Counted from the first letter of the stretch, positions 27,503-37,671 are shown. The stretch is DNA of 60,120 bases from Streptomyces gilvus (GCF_022513565.1 NZ_JAKWBE010000040.1:1-60120), one strand, 5' to 3'. Notes: generated from the letters alone by a model not told the origin. A program made the numbers and translations.

Positions 27503-27822
27503 GTCCACGGCTCCACGGCCACCACGGCGTCCACCGGGATCGGGCCGTACACGTGCGGGAACTCCTCGCCGCCGGGCTCGGGGGCCTCGTACTTCACGGG
27601 TATGCCGAGCCGGTCCGGGTCCACGACCAGGACCACCAGGTCGTCCAGGCCGTCGTAGAAGCGGGCGGTGCCGGGGAGTTGGGCGCGGGTCGAGAAGTGG
27701 ATGAAGCCCTCCTCCTGAAGGGTCCGGCCGCGCGTCGAGATCTCGTAGGTGCCCTTCGCGCGGGCGGCTTCCCACAGGGGGCGTTCGGTGAGGTGCAGGA
27801 TGGGGTCGGTCATGGGGATCAC
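27499..27822 (-). CDS. DUF952 family protein
   Basis: The protein is about 107 residues. The GFIHFSTRAQLPGTARFY segment and the HVYGPIPVDAVVAVEPW C-terminus are hallmarks of DUF952, distantly related to ADP-ribosyltransferase-like folds, with no established reaction. GTG 27822 is used because GAGG lies at a normal distance; ATG 27813 would place it 17 bases away. It directly follows the ECF sigma gene and is coupled to the small membrane-protein gene, so the four genes 29449-27260 may be one transcript. Confidence 0.9.
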   Translation of the reverse strand: MIPMTDPILHLTERPLWEAARAKGTYEISTRGRTLQEEGFIHFSTRAQLPGTARFYDGLDDLVVLVVDPDRLGIPVKYEAPEPGGEEFPHVYGPIPVDAVVAVEPWT

Positions 27823-27823
27823 G

Positions 27824-29029
<1,206 letters not shown>

Positions 29030-29035
29030 GGCGGC

Positions 29036-29449
29036 TCAGACGTCCGCGGAACCGCTGTCGATGGGCCGGATCACCACGGGGTACCTGCGGGCACCGGCGG
29101 GCTGGGGGCACTCCAGGACGCGCTCGGCGATCTCGGTGACCCGCTCCAGGCTCGCGCAGTCGAGGACCCAGTAGCCGGCCAGCAGCTCCTTGGTCTCACC
29201 GTACGGCCCGTCGGTGACCACCGGCTTCCCGTCGTCGCCCGGGGCGACCAGCCGGGTCCGGGCCGGCTCGACCAGACCCTGCGCGTCGATCATCTCGCCG
29301 CTCTCGGCGAGGTCGTCGGTGAGGGCGCCCATGAAGGCGTACATGGCCTGGATCTCCTCCTGGCTCCACGCCGGGGAGATGTCGTTGGCCTTGCCGCGCA
29401 TGCCCTCGTAGTCCGCCTGCGTGCACTCCACCATGACCAGGTACTTCAT
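29036..29449 (-). CDS. YciI/DGPF-family protein, partner of the ECF42 sigma factor
   Basis: The protein is 137 residues: MKYLVMVECTQADYEG, the signature VVTDGPYGETKELLAGYWVLDC, and a C-terminal RPIDSGSADV. In known ECF42 loci the DGPF protein is a target and likely effector of the sigma factor. The dimeric ferredoxin-like fold suggests a small-molecule enzyme or sensor, unproven. The gene sits immediately before the sigma gene on the same strand. ATG 29449 has GGAGC a few bases upstream. Confidence 0.93.
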   Translation of the reverse strand: MKYLVMVECTQADYEGMRGKANDISPAWSQEEIQAMYAFMGALTDDLAESGEMIDAQGLVEPARTRLVAPGDDGKPVVTDGPYGETKELLAGYWVLDCASLERVTEIAERVLECPQPAGARRYPVVIRPIDSGSADV

Positions 29450-29591
29450 GACTCTGCTCCTTCGGCTCGGGCCGCCCGTGGGGGGCGGCTCTCACGGGGG
29501 ACGTCGGAGCCGGGCCGGACTTCTCGACACGGGGCCGGATGATTTTTTACGGGACTCCCCGCACGGCGTGTGCCCGGTCTGCGCGCGGTCC

Positions 29592-29798
29592 TCAGGATTC
29601 CCCCGCGGTCGGCCGCTCCCGCTCGCCGTTCCGCTCCCGGTCTCGCTCACCGCTCTCGGGAACGTACGCCTCGCACCCGGCATTGCGGCACGGGCCCGGC
29701 CCCCAGACCGGGACCCAGGCCCCGAGCGTCTTGTGGCGCCTGACCACCGTCTCGACGGGCTGCCCGCACCGGGGGCAGACGTGTTCCGAGCCGTCCAT
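29592..29798 (-). CDS. Small zinc-ribbon protein
   Basis: The protein is 68 residues with four Cys in two pairs, CPRCGQP (residues 8-11) and CRNAGC (about 37-42), a treble-clef or zinc-ribbon pattern, followed by a charged E/R-rich tail. ATG 29798 is directly preceded by GAGGAG, closer than usual. No partner is evident. Some doubt remains because of its size and the unusual ribosome-site spacing. Confidence 0.6.
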   Translation of the reverse strand: MDGSEHVCPRCGQPVETVVRRHKTLGAWVPVWGPGPCRNAGCEAYVPESGERDRERNGERERPTAGES

Positions 29799-30096
29799 CT
29801 CCTCAGGTTAGGCCGCTCACCGCTTGCGCGCGTGGGTACGGCCGAGCACGCCGCTGCCGACTCCTTGCCCCCGGACCGCACGGGCTGTCCGGCCCTGCTG
29901 GAGATGCGCCCGGTGGCCACCCGGCACCCCGTATTGCGCGCCTCCTTCACGGAGCCGGTCCGTGCCGACCTGGAGGAGGGCCTGGCCTTCCACGGACGCC
30001 GGGCTGCCCGGCGGGGACGAGACCGTCGCCCTGCTCCACGACGGCGCGCACCGCAGGGGCTGCGCGTTGCGGACGGGCTGGTGCTCGTGCCCGGGC

Positions 30097-30699
30097 TCAG
30101 GCGGACCGGGGTTCGCGCCACATCGGCCACATGTGGGGGCCGTCGGGGAGGGTGAGGGGTTCGCCGACGAGCTCGAAGCCGAGGCGTTCGTACAGGGCGC
30201 GGCTGCGGGCGCTGCTGGCCTCCAGGTAGGCGGGCAGGCCCTCGCGGTCGCAGCGGGCGAGGACGTGCTGGATGAGGGCCGTGCCGAGGCCCTCGCCCTG
30301 CCGCTTCGGGGTGACGCCGATCATCCACAGGTATTCGTGGGCACGGCCCGTGGGGTGGAGGTCCTCGGTGAGCCGGCCGATCAGCTCGACGCGCTCGTTG
30401 TCCGGGTCGACGGCGGCGCGGAGCTGGGCGGGGCCGTCCTCGTCGGAGTCGTCGGCGTGCGGGTCGGCGGGCATCGGCAGCCAGAGCGCGCACGCGCTCG
30501 CGTCCTCGGTGAGGTCGACGCGGCCCTCGGCGAGGACGAGGTCGGTGAAGGCGGCCATCAGCCCGGGGTGCCGCGCACGGCGGTGCTCCGCGCCGGGGAA
30601 GACCCAACTGCTGACCGGATCGTCCTGGAACGCCTCGTCCAGCAGCCGTACGACCGTCTCGCGATCGCCCGCGCCCGCCGCCCGGATCACCACACCCAT
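30097..30699 (-). CDS. GNAT-family N-acetyltransferase
   Basis: The protein is 200 residues. The acetyl-CoA motif A is WMIGVTPKRQGEGLGTALIQHVL (about residues 130-152), followed by motif B AYLEASSARSRALYERLGFE. The N-terminal VRLLDEAFQDDPVSSWVFP matches the common streptomycete GNAT subgroup. The substrate is unknown. ATG 30699 has GAGGGGA 8 bases upstream. The 29799-30096 stretch downstream holds no gene I can identify. Confidence 0.93.
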   Translation of the reverse strand: MGVVIRAAGAGDRETVVRLLDEAFQDDPVSSWVFPGAEHRRARHPGLMAAFTDLVLAEGRVDLTEDASACALWLPMPADPHADDSDEDGPAQLRAAVDPDNERVELIGRLTEDLHPTGRAHEYLWMIGVTPKRQGEGLGTALIQHVLARCDREGLPAYLEASSARSRALYERLGFELVGEPLTLPDGPHMWPMWREPRSA

Positions 30700-30766
30700 G
30701 TGCCGTCCCCTCGTCTCAACCGACCTCGAACGTACGGGGGTTGAGCCTATCCGGAACGTACGGGGC

Positions 30767-30805
30767 GGCGGGGCCCGCACACCGTGGGGATGTGCGGGAC
30801 CCGCC
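30767..30805 (-). terminator. Hairpin terminator after the polyprenyl synthetase gene
   Basis: GGCGGGGCCCGCACA (30767-30781) pairs with TGTGCGGGACCCGCC (30791-30805), one mismatch and a 9-base loop, about 84 bases beyond the minus-strand stop at 30889. Confidence 0.75.
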
Positions 30806-30888
30806 TTCGCCGGAGCCTCGACGGCCGCGCGGGGTCAGGAGCCGCGCGGTCGCCCCGGTGGGCTCCGGGGTCTGGGTGGGCGCCGGAC

Positions 30889-31986
30889 TCAGCTGCTGCG
30901 CCGGGTCACGAACTCCGCCAGCGCGAGCAGTCCGCCGGCCCGGTCCGGACCGGGGATCGCGCGGGACAGCTCCTGCACCGCGCGGGCCATCCGGTCGGCC
31001 GCCTGGACCTGCGCCCAGTCCCGGCCTCCGGCCCGCTCGACGGCGAGCACGGTCCGCTCCAGGTCCTCCTTCGCGTACGGCGCCTCGTACAGCTCGGCCA
31101 GTTCGGCCGCCGCCGGGGTGCCCGAGGTGAGCGCGGCGACCACCGGGAGGGACTTCTTGCGGGCCGCGAGATCGGCGCCGGCCGGTTTGCCGGTGCGGCT
31201 CGGGTCGCCCCATATGCCGATCACGTCGTCGATGAGCTGGAAGGCGAGCCCGGCCTGCCGGCCGAACGCGTCCAGCGCCTCGACGTCCTCCTGCGCCGCG
31301 CCCGCGTACAGCGCGCCCAGCGCGCAGGCGCATCCCAGCAGGGCGCCCGTCTTGGCCTCGGCCATGGTCAGCACCTCGTCGAGGGTGACCTCGCCGGGGT
31401 GGCGCCGCTCCATCGCCGTGTCCGTGTGCTGTCCGGCGCACAGCTCCACGACACAGGCCGCGAGGCGGGCCGCGGCCGCCCCGGACGCCGGGTGCGGGTC
31501 CTCGGCGAGCAGCCTGAGGGCCAGCGCCTGCAGGGCGTCCCCGGCGAGGATCGCGTCGGCGTCGCCGAACACGGTCCAGGCGGTGGGCCGGTGACGACGG
31601 GTGGTGTCGCGGTCCATCACGTCGTCGTGCAGCAGCGTGAAGTTGTGCACCAGCTCCACCGCCGCGGCCGCCCGCACCGCCGCCGTCTCCGCCCCAGGGC
31701 CGCCGAGCGCGGCGGCCGCGGTGAGGACGAGCGCGGGCCGTATCGCCTTGCCCGCGTTGCCCGCCGCCGGTGTCCCGTCGGCGTGCTCCCAGCCGAAGTG
31801 GTAGAGCGCGATCCGCCGCATGGAGCCGGGCAGGGAGTCGATGGCCCAGCGCAGGGCGGGGTCGACGGCCGCCCGGGCGCGCTCCAGGATCGCCGTCGCC
31901 TCGGCCCCGTCGAGCCCTCCCCCGCCCTCGCGGCCCTCCCTCCGCCCGGCGGAGTGCCGCTTCGCCTCCGCCAGGAACTCGGCCAT
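30889..31986 (-). CDS. Polyprenyl diphosphate synthase, predicted cargo of the family 2B encapsulin
   Basis: The protein is 365 residues. It has both Asp-rich motifs of trans-prenyltransferases: LLHDDVMDRDTTRR (first) and FQLIDDVIGIWGD (second), plus GKAIRPALVL and AGQHTDTAME. It condenses isopentenyl diphosphate with an allylic primer; product length cannot be read here. The first 25 residues are a charged, Gly-rich tail of low complexity (RREGREGGGG), of the kind thought to load cargo into family 2 encapsulins. ATG 31986 has GAGGGGGA 5 bases upstream. It lies 113 bases downstream of the encapsulin shell gene on the same strand. Confidence 0.94.
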   Translation of the reverse strand: MAEFLAEAKRHSAGRREGREGGGGLDGAEATAILERARAAVDPALRWAIDSLPGSMRRIALYHFGWEHADGTPAAGNAGKAIRPALVLTAAAALGGPGAETAAVRAAAAVELVHNFTLLHDDVMDRDTTRRHRPTAWTVFGDADAILAGDALQALALRLLAEDPHPASGAAAARLAACVVELCAGQHTDTAMERRHPGEVTLDEVLTMAEAKTGALLGCACALGALYAGAAQEDVEALDAFGRQAGLAFQLIDDVIGIWGDPSRTGKPAGADLAARKKSLPVVAALTSGTPAAAELAELYEAPYAKEDLERTVLAVERAGGRDWAQVQAADRMARAVQELSRAIPGPDRAGGLLALAEFVTRRSS

Positions 31987-32099
31987 GGGGTCCCCCTCGG
32001 TCAGTCCGCGGACGGTGGCGCTTCCGCTCGGGCCGGTCGCGTACGACCTGGATCTACCCCGGCCGGGCTGCGGAAACACGGCTCCGAGGTGGAGGAACG

Positions 32100-33506
32100 T
32101 CACCTCCAGCGGCCGATCTCGATGTTCTCCAGGACCCCGAGCGCGTCCGGCACCAGGACAGCGGCCGAGTAGTACGCCGTCACGAGGTACTTGATGATCG
32201 CCTGTTCGTTGATGCCCATGAACCGGACGGACAGGCTCGGCTCGATCTCGTCCGGGATGCCGGCCTGCTGCAGCCCGATCACGCCCTGCTCGGCCTCGCC
32301 GGTGCGCATGGCGATGATCGAGGACGTACGGGCCTCGGTGACCGGGATCTTGTTGCAGGGGTAGATCGGCACGCCCCGCCAGGTCGGGATGCGGTTGCCG
32401 GCCACCTCGATGGTCTCGGGGACGAGTCCGCGCTTGTTGAGCTCGCGGCCGATCGCGGAGATCGCGCGCGGGTGGGCGAGCAGCAGCTTGGTGCCGCGCC
32501 GGCGGCTGAGCAGCTCGTCGAGGTCGTCGGGGCTGGGCACACCGTCGTGCGGCTGGATCCGCTGGTCGTACTCGCAGTTGTGCAGCAGCCCGAACTCCCG
32601 GTTGTTGACCAGCTCGTGCTCCTGGCGCTCCTTCAACGCCTCGACGGTGAGCCGTAGTTGCTGCTCGGTCTGGTTCATCGGCTGGTTGTAGAGATCGGCG
32701 ACGCGCGAGTGGATGCGCAGCACGGTCTGGGCGATGCTCAGTTCGTACTCGCGGGGCCTGGCCTCGTAGTCGACGAAGGTGTGCGGGATGTCGGGTTCGC
32801 CGCTGTGGCCGGCGGCGAGGTCGACGGCCTTCTCGCCGTACTTGTTGGTGTGCTGCTCGGGGATCGAGCGCACCTGCTGGAGGTGCTCGCGCAGGGAGTC
32901 GGAGCGCTCCGCGACCTGTTCGACGTCCTGCCGGGAGAGGGTCAGCACCGTGCACGTGGTGGCCGCGCGGATGGTGTACTCCCAGATGGCGGCCGGGCTC
33001 AGCAGCGCCGCGTCGCCGAAGTAGGCGCCGTCGGCGAGCACGCCGAGGACCGCGTCGTCGCCGTAGGGGCCCGTGCCGACCTTCTCCACCCTGCCGTGCG
33101 CCAGGAGATGGACGTCGTCGGTCGCGCCGCCGAAGGAGGCGATCACCGAGCCCGGCGCGAACTCCTGCTGCCGGCAGCGCTGGGCCAGCTCCGAGAGCAC
33201 CTCGTCGTCCTCGTAGTCGCGCAGCGCGGGCAGTTCGCCCAGCTCGGCGGGGATGACCTCCACCCGGTCGCCGGTCTTCACGAAGGTGATGCGGCCGTCC
33301 CCCACCGCGTACGTCAGGCGCCGGTTCACCCGGTACGTGCCGCCCTGGACGTTGACCCAGGGAAGCATGCGCAGCAGCCAGCGGGAGCTGATCTCCTGCA
33401 TCTGGGGCGCGGACTTGGTCGTGGTGGCCAGGTTCCGCGCGGCGGCCGTGCCGAGGCTCTGCTGCGGCTTGCCCTGTTCCGAACGGACCTCTTCGCCTAC
33501 CGACAT
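32100..33506 (-). CDS. Family 2B encapsulin nanocompartment shell protein
   Basis: The protein is 468 residues: an HK97-type shell protomer with an inserted cyclic-nucleotide-binding-like domain (about residues 85-215, ending VLTLSRQDVEQVAERSDSL), the hallmark of family 2B. Shell parts are the N-terminal AARNLATTTKSAPQMQEISSRWLL segment and the C-terminal half (EVAGNRIPTWRGVPIYPCNKIPV, GVIGLQQAGIPDEIEPSLSVRFMGI). It self-assembles into a protein cage around its cargo enzyme, here most likely the adjacent prenyl synthase. ATG 33506 has GGGAGG about 10 bases upstream; an earlier in-frame start lacks one. Whether the domain binds a nucleotide is open. Confidence 0.95.
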   Translation of the reverse strand: MSVGEEVRSEQGKPQQSLGTAAARNLATTTKSAPQMQEISSRWLLRMLPWVNVQGGTYRVNRRLTYAVGDGRITFVKTGDRVEVIPAELGELPALRDYEDDEVLSELAQRCRQQEFAPGSVIASFGGATDDVHLLAHGRVEKVGTGPYGDDAVLGVLADGAYFGDAALLSPAAIWEYTIRAATTCTVLTLSRQDVEQVAERSDSLREHLQQVRSIPEQHTNKYGEKAVDLAAGHSGEPDIPHTFVDYEARPREYELSIAQTVLRIHSRVADLYNQPMNQTEQQLRLTVEALKERQEHELVNNREFGLLHNCEYDQRIQPHDGVPSPDDLDELLSRRRGTKLLLAHPRAISAIGRELNKRGLVPETIEVAGNRIPTWRGVPIYPCNKIPVTEARTSSIIAMRTGEAEQGVIGLQQAGIPDEIEPSLSVRFMGINEQAIIKYLVTAYYSAAVLVPDALGVLENIEIGRWR

Positions 33507-33805
33507 ATGAGAATTGCCCTCCCGGTCATGCGGCGGCACGGTCGGAGCCGCCGCATTGCGATCTGCACGGACCAGCCTTCCATCACGGAGCGTGCTGGTG
33601 CCATTACACGAAAGAGCGGGGTTGGATCTTCGGATCGATGGGCAGACAGAGGGCTTTCATCCAGCGGCCGGACACACGGAATGGCCGGATCCGTTCGGCG
33701 ACCGCGGGCACTATGTGTAATCACCCCCTCACTTCAGGTAAAGAGCCCTGGCACGGGCGGTCGCGTCGGGCGGTCGTCGGCACGGCATGCACGAAGGAGG
33801 CGGTC

Positions 33806-34396
33806 ATGGCCTCACCCATGTCCGCGGGCGCTTTTCGGGCCGGGCTCCTGGCGGAGGGCCTCACCGTCGTCGGGGTCGGCGACTGGGAACGTCACAACCG
33901 CAACCACAAGGGCCCGTGGGGCCCGGTGCACGGCGTGATGATCCACCACACGGCGACCAGCGGCAGCGAGCACACGGTCGAACTCTGCCGCGACGGCTAC
34001 GCCGGCCTGCCCGGCCCCCTCTGCCACGGGGTCATCACCAAGGACGGCACGGTCCACCTCGTCGGTTACGGCCGCGCCAACCACGCGGGCCTGGGCGACG
34101 ACGACGTGCTGCGCGCGGTGATCGCCGAGAAGGCGCTGCCGCCCGACAACGAGGCGAACACCGACGGCAACCGCCACTTCTACGGCTTCGAGTGCGAGAA
34201 CCTCGGCGACGGTCACGATCCCTGGCCCCGGGCCCAGCTGGAGGCCGTGGAGAAGGCGGCGGCAGCGGTGTGCCGGCACCACGGCTGGACGGAACGCTCG
34301 GTGATCGGCCACCTGGAGTGGCAGCCGGGCAAGGTGGACCCGCGCGGCTTCACGATGGCGTGGCTGCGCGAGCGCATCCGCGCCCGCCTGAAGTGA
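33806..34396 (+). CDS. N-acetylmuramoyl-L-alanine amidase (amidase_2/PGRP-type)
   Basis: The protein is 196 residues. Zinc-ligand motifs are VMIHHTATS (His), HFYGFECEN, and HLEWQPGKVDPRGF near the C-terminus. The enzyme cleaves the lactyl amide bond between MurNAc and the stem peptide. No signal peptide is present, which suggests phage-lysin-like release or non-classical export. ATG 33806 has AAGGAGG 6 bases upstream. The 299-bp gap (33507-33805) separates it from the divergent encapsulin gene and must hold both promoters; I see no other feature there. Confidence 0.93.
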   Translation: MASPMSAGAFRAGLLAEGLTVVGVGDWERHNRNHKGPWGPVHGVMIHHTATSGSEHTVELCRDGYAGLPGPLCHGVITKDGTVHLVGYGRANHAGLGDDDVLRAVIAEKALPPDNEANTDGNRHFYGFECENLGDGHDPWPRAQLEAVEKAAAAVCRHHGWTERSVIGHLEWQPGKVDPRGFTMAWLRERIRARLK

Positions 34397-34418
34397 CGCA
34401 CCGGGTCACAATGGAGCC

Positions 34419-35324
34419 GTGACCGGCCTCGACACCCTGCGACCACGCCTCCCCTCCCCCCTGCAGGAGCTGTCGGACGCCCGTTTCGGCCGCCGTGGTC
34501 TGCGTCTTCTCCTCAAGCGGGACGACCTCATCCACCCGGAGCTGATCGGCAACAAGTGGCGCAAGCTCGCGCCGAACATCGAGGCCTGCGGCGGCCGCCC
34601 GCTCGTCACCTTCGGCGGGGCCTACTCCAACCACCTGCGGGCCACGGCGGCCGCTGGACGGCTTCTCGGGCTGCCGACGGTCGGCGTGGTGCGCGGGCAG
34701 GAGCTGGCCGACCGGCCCCTCAACGCCTCGCTCGCCCGGTGCGCGGCCGACGGCATGCGGCTGCACTTCGTCGACCGGTCGACGTACCGCCGCAAGACCG
34801 AACCGGACGTCCTCGCGGGCGTGCTGCGCGCGGCGGGCGCCGAGGACGCGTACGTGATCCCGGAGGGCGGCAGCAACGCGGAGGCGGTACGCGGCTGCCG
34901 GGCCCTGGGCGAGGAGCTGCGCGGACAGGCGGACGTGGTCGCCCTGGCCTGCGGCACCGGCGGCACCCTGGCGGGCCTGGCCGCAGGCCTGTCCCCCGCA
35001 CAGCGCGCCCTCGGGATACCGGTCCTCAAAGGCGGCTTCCTCACCGCCGGTATAAGAGCCCTCCAGCAGCAGTCCTTCGGCGGCCCCCGCGGCGCCTGGA
35101 CCCTGGACGAACGCTTCCACTTCGGCGGCTACGCGCGCGTGCCCACCGACCTCGACGCCTTCGCCGAGGACTTCGAGGAACGTCATGGCGTGGCGGTGGA
35201 GCGTCTGTATGTCGCCAAGTTGCTGTACGGACTTGTCGCCCTCACCGAGGAGGGGGCGTTCCCCCGGGGAACCACCGTGGCCTGTGTGATCACCGGCCGA
35301 CCATGGAGGTCGGCCGGCACGTAG
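34419..35324 (+). CDS. PLP-dependent ACC deaminase / D-cysteine desulfhydrase family protein
   Basis: The protein is 301 residues, fold-type II PLP enzyme. Key segments are LLKRDDLIHPELIGNKWRKL (PLP-binding Lys in NKWRK), FGGAYSNHLRATAAAG, and ALACGTGGTLAGLAAGL for the phosphate cup. It probably eliminates sulfide and ammonia from D-cysteine; the sequence does not separate this from ACC deaminase. GTG 34419 has GGAG nearby and lies 22 bases after the amidase stop. It faces the accessory minus-strand island, whose last gene ends 3 bases beyond its stop. Confidence 0.9.
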   Translation: MTGLDTLRPRLPSPLQELSDARFGRRGLRLLLKRDDLIHPELIGNKWRKLAPNIEACGGRPLVTFGGAYSNHLRATAAAGRLLGLPTVGVVRGQELADRPLNASLARCAADGMRLHFVDRSTYRRKTEPDVLAGVLRAAGAEDAYVIPEGGSNAEAVRGCRALGEELRGQADVVALACGTGGTLAGLAAGLSPAQRALGIPVLKGGFLTAGIRALQQQSFGGPRGAWTLDERFHFGGYARVPTDLDAFAEDFEERHGVAVERLYVAKLLYGLVALTEEGAFPRGTTVACVITGRPWRSAGT

Positions 35325-35327
35325 TCC

Positions 35328-36074
35328 CTACTCCGCCGCTGGATTCTCGATCATGTGCAGAACACCCGCGGCAAGGCGTTGCAGACAGCTTGACCGCGCC
35401 TCGGCGTTCCACTGATCCGTCGCTGCCTGCTGCCGGGCGTACTCGGCACCGCCCGCCGTCGCGTAGGGATAGTGGTCCTCGCCCATGATGCCGGTGAGCC
35501 CCTCGGGAGTGATCCGGTCGATACGGTCGCCGGCCCCCAGCCTGATCCCGTCGCCGACGCCGGGCTGGTAGGCGTAGTCGCGGAACTCGTTCTTGCTGCC
35601 CAGCGACTCGTAGGCGGCGCTCACACCGATGGTGACACCACCCGACTCGTCAAGCAGCAGGATCGGAAACCCCTTCCACTCGCCGACCTTGTCGCCGTAT
35701 GCGTAGTGCCCGCCCCACGAGGCGTATCGACCGATGTGGGTGTACTCGCGCTTGTTCTGTTTGAGCCACGACCATTTCCATGCCCGCAGGTAAGGCACCT
35801 CCGGCTGTGGTGGAGGCGCCCAGAAGACACGGGCTATGCGGGAGGCGGGCGGGGTGGGCCGGGGCGCGGCGGGCTCCAAGGGGACGCGGCGGAGCGGCAC
35901 TCCCGCCGTGCGCAGCCGGGCGGCGCTCTCGCGGGCGAGGGTGTGGAACCGCTCGGTGAACTCGTCCCGCGCGGCCTCCAGCGCTCGCGCCTCCCTCTCC
36001 CGCTGCTCGACGAAGTCCTGCTGCTCCTGTCGTAGTTGCTCGGCGGATGAGAAGAAGTCGTCGGAGTCAGCCAT
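35328..36074 (-). CDS. Coiled-coil protein of unknown function, last gene of the cyclase/STAND island
   Basis: The protein is 248 residues. Residues about 10-65 form a charged coiled coil (EQLRQEQQDFVEQREREARALEAARDE). A Pro-rich linker leads to a globular, Trp/Tyr-rich C-terminal domain (about 95-245; LRAWKWSWLKQNKREY, YASWGGHYAYGDK). I recognise no family and see no membrane helix. ATG 36074 has AAGGAG 6 bases upstream and overlaps the preceding membrane-protein gene by 8 bases, so it is part of the same transcript. Its stop lies 3 bases from the end of the convergent PLP-enzyme gene. Confidence 0.8.
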   Translation of the reverse strand: MADSDDFFSSAEQLRQEQQDFVEQREREARALEAARDEFTERFHTLARESAARLRTAGVPLRRVPLEPAAPRPTPPASRIARVFWAPPPQPEVPYLRAWKWSWLKQNKREYTHIGRYASWGGHYAYGDKVGEWKGFPILLLDESGGVTIGVSAAYESLGSKNEFRDYAYQPGVGDGIRLGAGDRIDRITPEGLTGIMGEDHYPYATAGGAEYARQQAATDQWNAEARSSCLQRLAAGVLHMIENPAAE

Positions 36075-36657
36075 GCTTGCTCCTTCGGGGAGACGGGTGG
36101 GTCTTGGGACTCGGCGCGGGAGTCGTGGGCGTGTCGTCCTCCAGGACATGGTGCTCATCGGCTTCGGCCCAGCTCTTGAACGAGTCCCACCAGACGACCA
36201 CCGGCGCCTTGGCGGCGGCCGGTTCCCCGGGGCTGCCCAGCGCGTGCACGTTGTAGAGAGCGAGGTAGACCACGACGATCAGGCCGACCGCCTTGAAGGA
36301 GACACGGGAGCAGGCCTTCATCGCCCGGCCGAGGCCCCGGCCCGCCTTCTCGGTCCAGTCCGCCAGGTTCTCCACCCACTCGCCGTAGATCCGGAGGACC
36401 AGGGGGATGCCGCGCCCCTGGCCGATGAGCAGCAGAGTGCACGCGTACTCGGGTGCGAACAGCACGGTTCCCAGCAGCTGGGACAGCTGCGCTCCCGTCC
36501 AGTCGGCCGCTCCGCTCAACCGCGGCACGGCCCCGCGCAGCAGGCCCCAGAGGAGCAGTGTCGAGCTGACGGTCAGCAGCGGGATGCGTATCGGGTACAC
36601 CAACCAGGAGAAGGCCTCGTCCAGCACCTTGGCCAAAAGGTCGAACAGTTCGATCAT
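36067..36657 (-). CDS. Three-helix membrane protein of the cyclase/STAND island
   Basis: The protein is 196 residues. Hydrophobic segments lie at about residues 17-42 (WLVYPIRIPLLTVSSTLLLW), 62-82 (LLGTVLFAPEYACTLLLIG) and 120-140 (AVGLIVVVYLALYNV), with a cytoplasmic amphipathic stretch (EWVENLADWTEKAGRGLGRA) between and an acidic then basic C-tail. Function unknown; in this context it is a candidate membrane effector or anchor. ATG 36657 is 17 bases after the preceding gene; the ribosome site is weak. It overlaps the coiled-coil gene. Confidence 0.78.
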   Translation of the reverse strand: MIELFDLLAKVLDEAFSWLVYPIRIPLLTVSSTLLLWGLLRGAVPRLSGAADWTGAQLSQLLGTVLFAPEYACTLLLIGQGRGIPLVLRIYGEWVENLADWTEKAGRGLGRAMKACSRVSFKAVGLIVVVYLALYNVHALGSPGEPAAAKAPVVVWWDSFKSWAEADEHHVLEDDTPTTPAPSPKTHPSPRRSKHG

Positions 36658-36673
36658 CGCGTGCGGTGTCCTG

Positions 36674-37642
36674 TCACTCGTCCCCGTCGCGGATCTGCTC
36701 CACTCCACCGCCCGAGTCGGCGTCACCGTTCAGCACGGTGTCCTCGTCCCCGGTCCTTCGCTCCCGGGACCGCCGGTCGCGGCGGCGGGAGCGGCCCTCA
36801 CCCAGTTGCCGGGGGGCGTTCGCGGAGCCCGCCGACGGCAGCTGGGTGGCCGAGGCGGGCAGCGTGCCACGCAGCTGCGCGATCAGCTCGTTGATCACAT
36901 GTGCTTTCTCGTGTTCTTCGCTGCCGTCCGCTCCGACGACGGCCTTCGCCATCTCCAGATGGACGAGCAACGCGGCGCGCTCGTCCTCCCGTTGGTCGCG
37001 GTAGAACTCGAACGCGGCCTCGGGATTGCGGATCATCGCCTCTGCCATCAGGCCGGCCTTGCCCTCGCTGAGGACCTTGGCGGCCTGGTCGCGCTGCATG
37101 GCGTTGAGCGTTCCCGTACGAGTGATGCCGGTGGCCTCGACGTCGGGGCGCAGCGCGCAGCTCACCGCCAGGATCTCCAGCAGCCCCTTGTCGGTCGGCC
37201 CGGTGAACCGCTGCCCGTTGATCCACGACTCCAGATCGCCCACCGCGTCCAGCGCATAGTGCCGCGCCTGGGCGCCCAGTCCGTCGACGATGCGGCGCCT
37301 GAGCATCCGCTGCACGTCGAAAGGGTGCTGTTCCGCGGCGGCTTCGGCGTTGGAGACACACCAGTCCACCTCGATCGACCCATGGAAGCGCAGTCCCTTG
37401 TCGGCGCTGTCGAGTTCGACGGTGAGGGTGGTGGTCCGCTCCCTGAGGTCCACGATCCAGTACTTGCCCTTGGGGCGGTAGAAGCCGATTCCGGAGGTGG
37501 GCACCTCGCCCTTGGGCATGCGCCGAAGCTCGGTACCGAGGAGCACGACCGCGCACTCTCCGGCGTCGGGGCGCGCATGGTCCTCGATGTTGCGGGGACG
37601 GGTCACCGGGAAGGGACCGCGCACAGGTTCCTTGATGGCCAC
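36674..37642 (-). CDS. SPFH/band-7-like protein of the cyclase/STAND island
   Basis: The protein is 322 residues. The central region (about 40-190) resembles an SPFH domain: strand-rich GFYRPKGKYWIVDLRERTTTL, FHGSIEVDWCVSN, then paired helices DVQRMLRRRIVDGLGAQARHYALDAV. A helical segment follows and a disordered Arg-rich and acidic tail ends it. No membrane helix is visible, so it may join a membrane assembly through partners. GTG 37642 is preferred over ATG 37657 because AGGAG sits 5-6 bases before it. The family call is by pattern only and is tentative. Confidence 0.65.
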   Translation of the reverse strand: MAIKEPVRGPFPVTRPRNIEDHARPDAGECAVVLLGTELRRMPKGEVPTSGIGFYRPKGKYWIVDLRERTTTLTVELDSADKGLRFHGSIEVDWCVSNAEAAAEQHPFDVQRMLRRRIVDGLGAQARHYALDAVGDLESWINGQRFTGPTDKGLLEILAVSCALRPDVEATGITRTGTLNAMQRDQAAKVLSEGKAGLMAEAMIRNPEAAFEFYRDQREDERAALLVHLEMAKAVVGADGSEEHEKAHVINELIAQLRGTLPASATQLPSAGSANAPRQLGEGRSRRRDRRSRERRTGDEDTVLNGDADSGGGVEQIRDGDE

Positions 37643-37671
37643 ACTGGCTCCTGTCATCCGTGTCGTGCCGC

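Noticed and set aside
29799..30096. Possible acetyltransferase-like or degenerate gene fragment on the plus strand
   Set aside because: Pieces such as LLEMRPVATRHPVLR look protein-like but the frame breaks and no family is recognised.
31987..32955. Open frame extending the polyprenyl synthase 323 codons upstream
   Set aside because: The extension is antisense-phase noise overlapping the encapsulin gene. A strong ribosome site and the family start place the gene at 31986.
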